A stretch of DNA of 64,000 bases from Hepsetus odoe (taxonomy: Eukaryota; Chordata; Actinopteri; Characiformes; Hepsetidae): positions 10,468,152 to 10,532,151 of the forward strand of contig CM029383.1 of assembly GCA_017165825.1 (NCBI GenBank), written 5' to 3'. The position numbers and the translations under genes are program-made. Each line of letters starts with the position of its first letter. Position 1 is the stretch's first letter. The notes beneath the pieces were generated by a model. It made no database searches. It was not told where the DNA came from and saw only the letters and a list, made by a program, of their open reading frames with translations. Of this stretch, positions 53,655 through 64,000 are shown piece by piece.

Positions 53655-56600
53655 ATTACATATACAATGTTTATTATTTTTGCTTTTAGTGTATTTAAAA
53701 ATATGTGATGGAAGCTTTCACAACATATTTTCAAAAAGGAAACTGAATAAGAAAAAGGTATTCAGACCTTATATTAAAACACACATACTCAAAGGTTAAA
53801 AAAAATAATACATTATTATCTACATATTAATGCTTTTATACAATGACTGCACTAAATTATGAAAAATGTTGTTATTACATAAAGGCTAGGGCAGCATGAA
53901 ATCAGCAAGAAGAACAAGTACACAGAATACAATAAGCAATTAATTGCACCACAGTCATCGCTGTTTTTATGCCCCAGGCGTCATGTACCTCAAATGAATA
54001 CTTTGCCTGCCTCTGCTATTGTTAATGCTACATGGTTGCTTAAACTGGGCGCTCAGGAAATGCAGGGAACTCTGTTAAGTATCTGTGCTTTAATTTGATT
54101 AACAAACTAAAGATGACTGACTGGAGCTCGTTATTTATTAATGTAATGTATGGGCTGATTAACATAGAAATCTAAATGCAAAGCAAACTGCTGTATAATT
54201 TAATTTATTATTTTTATTCCATGAAACATTTCATCTACTTTTGTTGAAAATAACTAAATCATACCTTAATAATACTTGCAGAAACAGTTTGGTCACTACA
54301 TTATTATTTTTATTACATTTTTTTTTTTTGTCATTTGGAAAATCTGTTGGCTACTGGAGACTTTATAAGCAACATGTTATATGTAATATAACATAGCAAG
54401 CAAGGTTTTCTCTAAAATGTGTATGACATTATATTCTCTTCTGAAATAATTTGTTAGAAAAAGAGTTGTGTAATAATAGTGCATAATAGTAATAGTAATA
54501 ATAATAGTAGGGATATTACAATATCAGAGTGCTTACCTTGCAATGTGTTAAAGATGGCAAAAAGATACATAAAGGCTAAGTTAACAGGGCCCCAGGCAAA
54601 GAATGCAAAACCCCATGTGAGGCCCAAAAGCACGGTGAGCCCTGCCACACTCCGGATGTCCTGAAAGGCACTCCGATGCTGTGTGTTATGAGGGTTTTGC
54701 TTCTTAATGCGACAAAGCTGAACCATTACAACAATGAACATGCATAAGTTCAGCAGGAACACAGCACAGAAATATGCCACCACTGCAACATAGAAGGCAA
54801 TGTTGTTTTTCAACCAACAGCTGTGGAAGAAAAGAAAACAGTCTCAATGGAAGCTCAGAATAGCTGCATTTTTTAAAATATATTCAGAGATTTAAATTGA
54901 AGATATTAGATATATGTCTGTATTCACATAGAGTGCTGATTTACATTCTGAGACCTTTTACGTAAATTAGATTAAGGAAATTGGCACATGAGCCTAAACA
55001 CTCAGTACAAAGATATGCGTTTAGGGTAAAAATGTGGAATAATAAAAATTCTGCCAGTTGTGCATATATGTATTGATGACATCAAAAAGGTTGCCTTGTT
55101 TTAATAACAGAATACTTAAAGAGTCCTTTTATTGTTTTTGTTGTTCTTTTACTTGTTTGAAGTGTTTTAAGTACTTAAGAGTTAAAAAGCTTTGTATATC
55201 TCATTAATTCAGTTGTTTTAAAATTCATTCAGTTGTTATTGTTATGTACTGTGGGCATCTGGGTCAATAAAAGACAAAACAAACAAAAAGAAAATTACAT
55301 AAATTGGCATTGATCACTCTCAGATCCTAGATTATCATGAAACAATTTCATTTTCTGTACTGAATTAATTAGTAAATCCTGCTTACAAGTCATCTGTGGA
55401 TCCATCTTGAAACTTCCCATAAGACACAAGTCCGTAGTTGTTTTTATCAATTGAAATGACAATGATCACCACAACTAGTGGAATGCCTTTGAAGAAAACA
55501 TAAAAAGAATTGTATATCTCTTTGTATTCCAGCTTTATCAAGGTATTATCTTTATTAATATCAAGGCACCGCTTTTGTACATACCCCAGCCAGCGAATCC
55601 TAATTTGAGCATGAATCGAGAAATATATGTATTGAAAACTTTGACGAGAGCAAAGTACATGTGAACAGCCTCCAGGGCCATCCAGGTGAACGAAGCCAAC
55701 AGGAAGTAGTGCAGAAAGAAGGCAGTGGAAATGCAGAGACCAACAGCCTTGGGATACAGGGCCAACCAAGAGTCTAACAGGAACACCAGGTTTAGCAGTA
55801 GCAAAGCCAAACACAGCTGGATCAAGATCTTGGATGGAATATCTTTACGTAGTTTTCTGTAAGAAAAGAAATAAGCAGCATTAAATTCAGTTTGATTACA
55901 GCCTAGGTTTCAAAGACATCATTAGATGAGTTTTTATGAATAACTGTGCAACCACACCTATTGATATACTCATTCTTAACAAAAAATGGTTCCCACCTCT
56001 GTCAGAATAAATAAATAAATAAACACTGATAACCACACAAGATTAATTAATGTTATTAGATTAACTTACTGGTGGCCCTGTATGAGAGACTAAGCATACA
56101 GGGAAACTGATGAAGTACAGTCTGTAATTGTGAGCTGAAAAACATCACCTGAGCTGAAAACAGTATGTTGAACTGATACAATGAACAATGAATATAGCTT
56201 AATGTAGGTATGAAATGGCTCATCTGTTTAAAAGTACAACATCCACATGAGCAAGTGCTGTGATTTACTGCCTTGTTTTTTACACTTATGTTTTGATGAG
56301 TAGGGGCCTGTTTATAAACTGCTCAAAAAATTAAAGAGTTATTCAGAATTAATCAGAGTATAATATCAAGTTAGTTAAACTTCTAGGATATTGATCTGGT
56401 CAGAGGGGATTATCAGTGTCAGCTGTTTTGGTGTTAATGAAATTAACAAGAAGCGCCCTAAAGGGGCAACAATGAGATGACCCCAAAAAACAAGAATGGT
56501 TTCGCAGGTGGAAGCCACAAACATTTTTTCTCTCCTCATCTTTTTTTGACTGCTTTTCAGTAGTTTTGCATTTGACTAGGGTCAGTGTCACTACCGGTAG

Positions 56601-59600
56601 CAGGAAGTGATACAAGGGCCCTACAGAGGTTGCACAGGCAGTCCAACTCCACCAGGATGGCACATCAATATGTACCATTTCCCGAAGGTTTGCTGTGTCT
56701 CCCCACCATAGTCTCAAGAGCATGGAAGAGATTCCAGGAGACAGGCAGTTACTCAAGAAGAGCTGGAAGGACCGTCAGAGGTCCTTAACCCATCAGCAGG
56801 ACCGGTATCTGCTCCTTTGTGCAAGGTGGAATAGGATGAGCACTGCCAGAGCCCTACAAAGTGACCTCCAGTGGGCCACTGGCATGAATGTCTGTGACCA
56901 AACCATTAGAAACAGACTTCATGAGGGTGGCCTGAGGGCCCGACATCCTCCAGTGGGCTCTGTGCTCACTGTCCGGCACTGTGGAGCTCAATTGGCATTT
57001 GCCAGAAAACACCAGAATTGACAGGTCCGGCACTGGTGCACTGTGCTTTTCACAGATGAGAGCAGGGTCACTCTGAGCTCATGTGACAGACATGAAAGGG
57101 TCTGGAGAAGCCACAGTAAACGTTATGCTGCCTGCAACGTTGTTCATATCAGTTTGTTGGTGGGTCAGTGTTGGTCTGGGGAGGCATATCCATGGAGGGA
57201 CACACAGACCTGTACAGGATAAACGATGACACCCTGACTGCCATTAGTTATCGGCATGAATTCCTTAGACCCATTGTTAGAACCTTTGCTGGTGCAGTGG
57301 TTCCTGGGTTCCTCCTAGTTCATAATAATGCCCGGCCTCATGTGGCAAGAGTATGCAGGCAGTTCCTGGAGGATGAAGGAATTGATACCATTGACTGGCC
57401 TCCACGCTCACCTGACTTAAACCCAATAGAACATCTCTGGGACATCATGTTTAGGTCCATCTGACGCCACCAGGTTGCACCTCAGACTGTGCAGGAGCTC
57501 AGCGATTCCCTGTGATACCCCAGGACACCATCCGTCATCTCATAGGAACATGCCCCGATGTTGTCAGGCATTCATACAAGCAAGTGGGGGTCATACAAAC
57601 TAATGAGAACCATTTCAAGTTGCTGTAGTGACATTTCAGCAAATTGGACTAGCCTGGCACATCAGGTTTTTCAGTTTAAATTTCTTAATGACTTTGAGTT
57701 AAGCCCTCTGTAGGTTGATCATTTTCATTTTCATCAGATGATGTGGCATGCTTTTGTTCCTAACACATTACCCATTTCATTTCAGTATTGATATCCAGCA
57801 TTTTTGTTTTCAAAGTGTTCCTTAAAATTTTTTGAGCAGTGTTTTATCTTTGCAAATTGTGGCCGAGTGACCAGTACACAACTCACTCAAAAGCTAGGTA
57901 GGTCAGCAGAGTGATGGAGAGGAAAATAGCAGAGATACCGCAGCCAATATAGGTGATGTAGGTGAGGATAGTAGCCTGTAAAGGACTTGTTATCCCCTGT
58001 CTGGAAAGGTCCTAGAATATCAGAAACAAGATGATAACACACATCATTACTAACCAACTGAAAAATATCCAGTAAACCTACAGTTTGCTTGCTTGTGATG
58101 CTTGTGAGGTTAAAAACTTGCAGTTAATTGTACAAACAGTACTGTCAGAATATAACGTGTCAATGTATGCATTGTCTACATTATTCTTTACACTCCATTC
58201 AACATGCACATTGGGACCATGTTTTATTAGATTGCTGTTTCAGGTAATGAAAATAAATATAAAATACCAAAACAAGTCTGATTAGACAAGATAACCAGCT
58301 TTCTCAGGCAGATTTCTTTCTTACCAGCAACACACCAAAACTTGTGAGATGATTACAACCACACACAGTCTCATTCTGAGTGCTGTTAAGAACAGTGCAG
58401 CCTTCAGAGCTCCAGCCACCAAAGCCTCCTGCCATTCAACAAATCAGTCAATTTATCAATCAATATACAAGTAAGTACATCAACCATAAATCAATTAACC
58501 CAAAAAAATGCACTGAAAATTTGTGATTAACAGCGATTGATATGTAATATGTGTATATAATATACGGAAAGGTACAGTCACTTTCAGATTTTTCACTATA
58601 ATCAAAATTCCCCTTTATTTGATAACCATTTCATTATTTGTTACACCGGTTGTCCTATACATTGTTTAAAAGTGTCATGGCAAAACCAAAATAAATAAAA
58701 CAATTTACACACATTCATAAGTAAGAATGTCTCTTCCCCTTTCATCTGTAAAGTTACTATTTATAATGGGGTATTTGCCATGTATGTTTAAACTGAAAAC
58801 AGCTACAAAGAAATCTTTGATTCCAGTGTGAGTTTAATGCTTCAACATGCTGGTAAACACTGCTTTGTAGCTTACAGTGTTAAGACGGAGAACTGGATGT
58901 ATTGCAATAACTGAAAGGTTTGTAAAAGACGTAGTAAAGGCAAAGTGAAGGCCTTCATTTCAAAATTCCTGGTCATAAAAGTGAAACTACAGTAATCCCC
59001 CGCTATATCACGATTCACATTTCGCGTCCCCGGCTATTTTTGGATTTTATAAGGAACATACTAACATTTTTTGTGGATTTCCCCGGGGTATAGCAGCATT
59101 CGCAAAGCCTACAGTGAATTGTTGTTATGGATTTTCATGTCGAAATAAGGTCATTTATTAATAAAAAATACAATTTATTAATTATAAAATATAAACATGA
59201 ATGGAATTAAATATTAATAATATATGATATACTGCATCATATTTACACAAGAGATGAAGAACACATAGCATTGTTTGCGAAAACCCAGTGCAAGGGTGCC
59301 AAAAAATATGGAGGAGTGACTCTATCATACGTATGGTTGGGAGGAGCAAGTTCCCAACACCCTGATCTTCACATACCACTGCCCTGTTGTATCGCTTGTG
59401 CTGTGTACATTGTGTATACTGTAGTCTCATTTGCCTGAGATAAGAGGTTAACTTGAACTTAAAGTGAGAAAAGCTACAAGATGATAGATGCACTGAAAGT
59501 GGTGCCTGTCTTCTCTTTCATCCTTACCAAAAATAAATATGTGCATGTTTTACTTCATACTCATTTCAGAAAGTAATAAATAAATAAAAATACAAAAAAT

Positions 59601-62600
59601 TAAGACACTGCATGCTATTGTTACCACTTGAAACACCTTGGAATTTGACTATTTAAAAAATGTTTACATTATTTTAATCATGTCATGTACTTATAGTAAA
59701 CAATTATTCTAATTTTCATATTTTCTATTGTAAAACAACCAACTAACGGAAAAAACTGAAATGATCAAAATAGAGGTTAGTTGCATCCGTACTATATTTA
59801 TAACCTTGCAAAGCATGGAGAGAATCTGGATGTTTTATACAATAAAAGCATTCGTTTAGATTTAATGATAGAAAAGTTCATTTTAAGCTTAACTATAAAA
59901 TGGTAAATAATTAATACCACAAGCTTGCAAATGCTGTCAGAGGGTGGCAGCATAACACCTTAAAATATTAAGACAGACAGTAAATAAGGGATAAAGAATG
60001 AAGAAAAAGATGAAGAATGAAGACGGCCCCAATAATGACTAATCAATCTTTTCTAAGTGTTTGTTTCTGGCAATGGGTACATTTGAGAACCAAGGCTTCA
60101 GAGGAAAAAGATAAAATTCTGAAAAAAAGGTTATAATCAAAAATACAATAATGATTGGACTTTTTGTGGCATTACTGAACATGACAGATCACCCCAAATT
60201 TTGTTTTGCACAAAAGTGTGCTAGCTTGTGTTTTAGTCACTGAGTTACTTGTAGTTAGAGAACATCCTGTGGTGAGAAACAGAGATTATGCCTAGCCCTT
60301 ACCATTTAAGTTGAAATCCCAAAATACACAGGAAACTGAATAATTAACCTGTCAAGAGAATAGCAGTGGTTGTTTATTTTTCTAAACAAGATGTGTACAG
60401 GTATTGGTAACTTATAGGATTTAAAACATACTAGCATTATTAAACTCATTATTATGGTTTCAGGGTTTTTTTACTGACCGAAACAGGTTCTGTGTTTGTC
60501 AAGGTAATTATAATGTTGTCTCGTAGATTGGAAATAGACATGTTGGCCACACTCGAGCCAAGAACTCCACTTATCAGAGCAGTTTTATTTGGGTTCAGTG
60601 CTCTGTCCTGCAGTCACAACAAAAATCTCATCTCAGTTTCACACAAATGAAGACTGTGTCGAAAGGGTTACATAAACTATGCAACTCTTTAGTACACTAA
60701 AGTTCAGGTAAGTAAAATATAATTTTTTAAACATGTAAAGCGAGTACTCACTGTTACAAAAGGTACAACAGCTACAAAAAGGTAAGAATAATAAAATGAG
60801 GAGTAGCACAAACCTGGAAAAGAGTGCTCTTCTGGTAGAAATTAAACTGAACTCTGGATGCTTGAAGCTGCTGCTGGAGATTGAGGTTGTCCAGGAGGGA
60901 TGAAGGTAGAAAGATGGATCCCTGAGGAGGCAATTGTGTAGCCACTACACTTCTCCCAAGCCTAGAGCCACCACCAATCTGACATTTAAAAAAAAAAAAT
61001 GCTTATTGCCTCTAACCCTAAATTTTAATGCTTCTTTATTCCTCATATAGATTTCTGAGACAGCTGTTGCACAAGATGTATCTACAACGTTACTATCTCA
61101 GTTCTAAAACATATTAAAAAATATTTTATAATCTTCTGACTGCTCCTGTTAGGGGTTGCCACAGCAGATCACTTCATGCTGTGGCTGATCAACTTTATCC
61201 CTCTAGTTACTACAGCTCTGCGTGTCACCCTTATTCTTGAAAATCATTACCAGTTCGCCACTGCTTGCCCTGCGCTTCATGTCCTTGTACTTCTGTCTGC
61301 TTTCTTCATCTCTCTGACCTGATCTGCCCTCACTTTCCTGCCCTCATCTTCTTGTCTTTCAAGGTCATCCTACAGACTACCAACCTATGGCGTTTAGCTA
61401 CACTCTCCTCTGTCACTACTTTGCAGTCTCCAATCTCCTTCAGGCTGACCCTCCTGCAAAGAATATTATCTACCTGTGTGCATCATCCTCCACTCTTATA
61501 TGTCACCATGTGCTCCTGCCTCTTCTTAAAATAAGTATTAACTACAGCCATTTCCAGCATTTTTGCAAAATCTACCACCACCTGACCTTCTGCATTCCTC
61601 TCCTTGACATCATACCTTCCCCTCACTTCCTCATCACCTCTGTTCCCTTCACCAACATGTCCTTTAAAGTCTGCACCAATCACCACTCTCTCTCCCCTGA
61701 GTACACTCTCTATCACTTCATCTAACTTCACCTGACACTCTCTTCACCTCCAAAACACTCTTCACATTCTGTTCTTTGAGAATAACCTACCCCATTCTTC
61801 CTTCCAGCCACACTATGGTAAAACGATTTAAGTCTATCTCTTCATCATATCAGCTCTCTCTCTGTCCCTTTACCAGTCATGCTGCCAACATTCCAAGTTC
61901 CTACCCTCATTTCCACTCTCCTACACTTCCTTCTCTCCTCTTCCATAGAAATTCAAAGAAATTCAAAACAGTCTGATAGAAGCCAGGCAGATCTCTACCC
62001 ATTTCAAGATGTTAATAACACATTCACACTAAAATATGAAGAATCTGTGCAAAAACAGATTTAATTTAAGCATTTATTGGTGGAATTCAGCAACTGCAGC
62101 ACTGGCTTCTATCAAGGCAGGTTTTCAGTTCTTTCTAAGTATAGGTATGAGAAGAACAGAAAAAGTGGTATTGAAAAAGTTTTTACATCTCTAACAGTAG
62201 GAGAACAGTTTTTGAAGTACTACCTGCAGATTAGAGGGGTCAGATATAGTGAATGAGGTCTGCTGAAATGAAGTCCCATCCACCCTTTTCACTGCCAAAG
62301 CCACAGATGGAGACAGGATAGGCTCACTCTGACCTTGCACTACCAGTTTAATGCCAACGGTATCCACAATTTTAATGAGTCTAAACAAACCAAAAAAGAT
62401 GTTTTGTAATGTGCATACCTTATTATGGCATGACTATGCATACACACTACTATGATTTTATACCTGACATATTCCAAAGTGATGTTTAAGGACATAACAA
62501 TGTAGAAACAGTTCCATACTGCTCCAAACCCTTACTGGACTCTTTAAACATATTCTTACAATGATTATAAAAACCTGTGGCTGGTAATTACAGATCACAC

Positions 62601-63810
62601 TGACCGTAGTCATTAGAGTTGAAGAGTGAGCCACATTCTCAACTGACATGAGTATCAGTTTTCAATAACCTTAGCAAACATCAAAATCTTATCCGCACAC
62701 TTTACCTGTTTGATGTGGTTGCAAAAGTCTTTGCTGGTGCATCCAACAAATTGCTGACAATGTTGATAGAAGTCTTCCCAAGAGCCAGGCTGACATTGGG
62801 CCCCGAAAGAAGTGCCTCTAGCTGAGATACAAGCTGCTCCACCTGGGTAGAGTTCAGCTCGGAAACATTCTTGCTCACGCTCAAAAGACCTTCAGCTGCC
62901 ACTTCCACATTTACCGTCAAAGTCGTAGAAACTGTAGGATGAAAAGATTTTTTTCCTTTTCAGCAAGCCAGATTTGTTTCACTTTACATTAATTTCATAA
63001 TAGCAAGAATGCAAAAATGCTTAATTCTCTGAATTCAATTCAATTAATTTTAGTTTTCGTAGTACAATACAGTGGTGCTTCATAACTGGTGAAACCTTGA
63101 GAATTTATTCTCAAATATAAATAATATTTGATAATTTTTCAAAATAGAAAAATAATGAGCAAGTATTATATTCTTTATATACTGAAATATATTGTATACC
63201 TATGATGCAAGATAGATACTATTAAAATTGAGCTTTCATAGCCAACCTGCTGTATTAACTGAGCTTGTTGTATATGTGGTTTTTGAAGCTGTAGTTTCTG
63301 TAGGGATAACTGGCATAGAAGCAGTAGTTTTCGGGGCAGTTGTACTTTTGATAATTGTAGTTGTAGCTAGCAATGCAGTTGTGGTCATCTGAAGTGTGGT
63401 TGTATCATGTAAAGATGGGATGACATTGTTGCTGGCAGTCGTAGTTGTGGAAGAAGCTGTGAGTGTAGTCTTTGATGGCAAGTTAGTGGGCACAGCTGTC
63501 CCTGGGTCAATGATGCACTTGTCCAATAAAAGTACAGCTAAATCTGTTCCTGGTGTGCTGTAATATAAAAATGTTTGGGAAAGAAATATGGTGAAAAGAC
63601 ATTTTTAATAAATGGATTTTTAAAAGTATACAAGTAATTCATCATTTAGTATGTGAGGATAAGGATGATGAAAGACTAAAACTAACCAGTAATCCAGAAA
63701 GCTATCCAGGTTCTTAACCATACAGAACTCAGAAGCACTGAGATTAATATCCACCTGCAGACTTGGTTGCAGTAGATATAGATTTGGTTTGTTTTCTGAG
63801 CTACATATAG
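52266..63810 (-). CDS. adgrg2: Adhesion G protein-coupled receptor G2-like, copy B (5' end outside window)
   Basis: Adhesion GPCR closest to ADGRG2/GPR64. Exons: 63687-63810, 63247-63557 (Thr-rich mucin-like stalk), 62706-62931, 62224-62380, 60814-60978, 60479-60607 and 60303-60348 (GAIN), 58325-58428 (GPS, CNHLTSFGVLL), 57887-58011 (TM1), 55585-55856 (TM2-TM4), 55387-55486 (ECL2), 54537-54820 (TM5-TM7), 53016-53117, 52699-52857 and 52266-52369 (tail). All phases join: 802 residues in view plus stop, all GT/AG. The tail start (YLCCGKLRLAENSDW) and the Ser/Asn-rich stretch match ADGRG2 as I recall it, so this is the better ortholog candidate. It lies head-to-tail with copy A, about 4 kb apart. 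A possible polyadenylation signal (AATAAA, minus) is at 51888-51893. Confidence 0.93.
52699..52857 (-). CDS. adgrg2: Copy B tail exon, Ser/Asn-rich
   Basis: 159 nt, phase 1 in and out; donor GATCA|gtgagt. DWSHTATQKTKKSSVNKISS, then SSVKSSNSNNSSTSTTFLHS. Many potential phosphorylation sites, as in the ADGRG2 tail. Confidence 0.92.
53016..53117 (-). CDS. adgrg2: Copy B exon, end of TM7 and tail start
   Basis: 102 nt, phase 1. FFIFVFHCAVKENVRRQWRI, then YLCCGKLRLAENS, a tail block typical of ADGRG2. Confidence 0.95.
53617..53657. repeat. (AT)n microsatellite, interrupted
   Basis: AT repeats with one TTT interruption, in a copy B intron. Confidence 0.93.
54537..54820 (-). CDS. adgrg2: Copy B exon with TM5, TM6 and TM7
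   Basis: 284 nt, phase 2 in, 1 out. CWLKNNIAFYVAVVAYFCAV (TM5), FIVVMVQLCRIKKQNPHNTQ, VAGLTVLLGLTWGFAFFAWG (TM6), PVNLAFMYLFAIFNTLQG (TM7). Confidence 0.97.
55387..55486 (-). CDS. adgrg2: Copy B exon with TM4 and ECL2
   Basis: 100 nt, phase 1 in, 2 out. GIPLVVVIIVISIDKNNYGL, then VSYGKFQDGSTDD. Normal donor ACTT|gtaagc. One codon longer than the copy A exon. Confidence 0.95.
55585..55856 (-). CDS. adgrg2: Copy B exon with TM2, TM3 and start of TM4
   Basis: 272 nt, phase 2 in, 1 out. IQLCLALLLLNLVFLLDSWL (TM2), GLCISTAFFLHYFLLASFTW (TM3), MALEAVHMYFALVKVFNTYI, LGFAGWG. Confidence 0.96.
56318..57840 (+). mobile_element. Tc1-like transposon, nearly full length
   Basis: Inverted ends actgctcaaaaaattaaag and, at the right, aaaattttttgagcagt. 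The plus-strand transposase is in pieces: 56585-56788, 56695-57021 (ALQSDLQWATGMNVCDQTIR) and 57168-57464 (LLVHNNARPHVARVCRQFLE, PPRSPDLNPIEHLWDIMFRS). DNARPH has changed to NNARPH, losing the second catalytic Asp. In the copy B intron before TM2. Confidence 0.92.
57887..58011 (-). CDS. adgrg2: Copy B exon with TM1
   Basis: 125 nt, phase 0 in, 2 out. DLSRQGITSPLQATILTYIT, then YIGCGISAIFLSITLLTYLA (TM1). Confidence 0.94.
58325..58428 (-). CDS. adgrg2: Copy B GPS exon and tethered agonist start
   Basis: 104 nt, phase 1 in, 0 out. GFGGWSSEGCTVLNSTQNET, then VCGCNHLTSFGVLL. HL|T cleavage site; the agonist begins TSFGVLLDLS, essentially the ADGRG2 consensus. Confidence 0.95.
58985..59115. mobile_element. 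pogo/Tigger-like end fragment, tentative
   Basis: cagtaatcccccgctatatc resembles ends of pogo/Tigger-type DNA transposons, and atttccccggggtatagcag about 80 bases on looks like a partial inverse. No transposase nearby. Confidence 0.4.
60303..60348 (-). CDS. adgrg2: Copy B GPS start exon
   Basis: 46 nt, phase 0 in, 1 out. VNYSVSCVFWDFNLN, with the conserved C-VFWDF block. Donor AAATG|gtaagg. Confidence 0.92.
60479..60607 (-). CDS. adgrg2: Copy B GAIN exon
   Basis: 129 nt, phase 0. DRALNPNKTALISGVLGSSV, ANMSISNLRDNIIITLTNTE. Matches copy A 33842-33967. Confidence 0.9.
60814..60978 (-). CDS. adgrg2: Copy B GAIN exon
   Basis: 165 nt, phase 0. IGGGSRLGRSVVATQLPPQG, SIFLPSSLLDNLNLQQQLQA, SRVQFNFYQKSTLFQ. 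Matches copy A 34275-34418. Confidence 0.9.
61140..61990 (-). pseudogene. RTE-type LINE endonuclease fragment
   Basis: Minus frame 61483-61731 reads ESVLRGERVVIGADFKGHVG, EEVRGRYDVKERNAEGQVVV, MLEMAVVNTYFKKRQEHMVT. This is the AP-endonuclease domain of RTE-clade LINEs; the usual GADxNxH has become GADFKGH, so a catalytic residue is lost. In a copy B GAIN intron. Confidence 0.82.
62224..62380 (-). CDS. adgrg2: Copy B GAIN exon
   Basis: 157 nt, phase 2 in, 0 out. RLIKIVDTVGIKLVVQGQSE, LSPSVALAVKRVDGTSFQQT, FTISDPSNLQ. Counterpart of copy A 37707-37947, without the glutamine run. Confidence 0.9.
62706..62931 (-). CDS. adgrg2: Copy B GAIN exon, helical part
   Basis: 226 nt, phase 1 in, 2 out. 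VSTTLTVNVEVAAEGLLSVS, NVSELNSTQVEQLVSQLEAL, LGKTSINIVSNLLDAPAKTF. The amphipathic helices and NxS/T sequons fit GAIN subdomain A. Confidence 0.88.
63247..63557 (-). CDS. adgrg2: Copy B mucin-like stalk exon
   Basis: 311 nt, phase 2 in, 1 out. Begins TPGTDLAVLLLDKCIIDPGT, then over 60 residues of Thr/Ser/Ala (STTTTAS, TTTLQMTTTALLATTTIIK). Dense O-glycosylation is expected, as in mucin-like stalks of this family. Copy A has only short exons here. Confidence 0.8.
63687..63810 (-). CDS. adgrg2: Copy B exon, first one in the window
   Basis: 124 nt, phase 1 in, 2 out; acceptor tccttcag, donor TACTG|gttagt. Encodes ICSSENKPNLYLLQPSLQVD, then INLSASEFCMVKNLDSFLDY. Counterpart of copy A 40113-40221. 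Confidence 0.8.
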
Positions 63811-64000
63811 CTGAAGGAAAAGAGACAAGTCTCAACACACATCATTTGAACTCAACCCTGCAAAAAAATAATATCTTAGCAACCTACAAAATTAGAGAAA
63901 ATATATTATGCAAATGTTTAAACTAAGCAAAACCTGCCAATATGGCAAACAATTTTCTTAGTTGGATTTCTTAAAAATAAAATAAGAAATAATATAATTT

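Noticed and set aside
1..64000. CRISPR arrays, operons, ribosome binding sites
   Set aside because: Spliced vertebrate DNA; none expected and no regularly spaced identical repeats seen.

Overview
The window is teleost fish nuclear DNA. Small exons with clean GT/AG borders encode vertebrate-only protein families, introns are AT-rich, and the spaces are filled with typical fish repeats (Tc1-like transposons, tRNA-derived SINEs, L2-, RTE- and gypsy-type retroelements, microsatellites). I cannot name the species.

Three protein-coding genes are supported. (1) On the + strand, positions 1294-7861 hold the last five coding exons of a GABA-A receptor rho subunit, closest to rho-3 (gabrr3). They cover the Cys-loop, the four membrane helices and the stop codon; the 5' exons lie before the window. 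(2) On the - strand, 48318 down to 24551 holds a complete or nearly complete adhesion GPCR of the ADGRG2 (GPR64) type, called copy A here. It has a signal-peptide exon, several tiny N-terminal exons, a GAIN domain with a 13-residue glutamine run, a GPS site, seven membrane helices and a short divergent tail. (3) On the - strand, 63810 down to 52266 holds a second ADGRG2-type receptor, copy B, whose 5' end lies beyond the window. Its exon borders and phases match copy A one for one from the mucin-like stalk to the seventh helix, so the two are tandem duplicates. Copy B keeps the standard ADGRG2 tail. gabrr3 and copy A are convergent.

Layout: 1-7.9 kb gabrr3; 7.9-24.5 kb intergenic, mostly repeats (three Tc1 pieces and one nearly complete Tc1, a gypsy pol fragment with an LTR, an L2-type LINE piece); 24.5-48.3 kb copy A, whose long introns carry a short LTR element with a 5-bp target duplication and telomere-like repeats in one LTR, a second degraded LTR-like element, two LINE pieces, a Tc1 broken by a solo-LTR-like insert, and another Tc1; 48.3-52.3 kb spacer that should hold the copy A promoter; 52.3-64 kb copy B, with one Tc1 and one RTE-type LINE piece in its introns.

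Functionally, rho subunits form GABA-gated chloride channels. ADGRG2-type receptors self-cleave at the GPS, leaving a tethered agonist peptide in front of the first helix. Nothing links the two families in one pathway. The most notable items are a GC splice donor in copy A where copy B has GT, the polyglutamine insertion in the copy A GAIN region, a small exon array in the copy A stalk made by local tandem duplication, and the telomeric repeats inside an LTR. No clearly new biological system was found.
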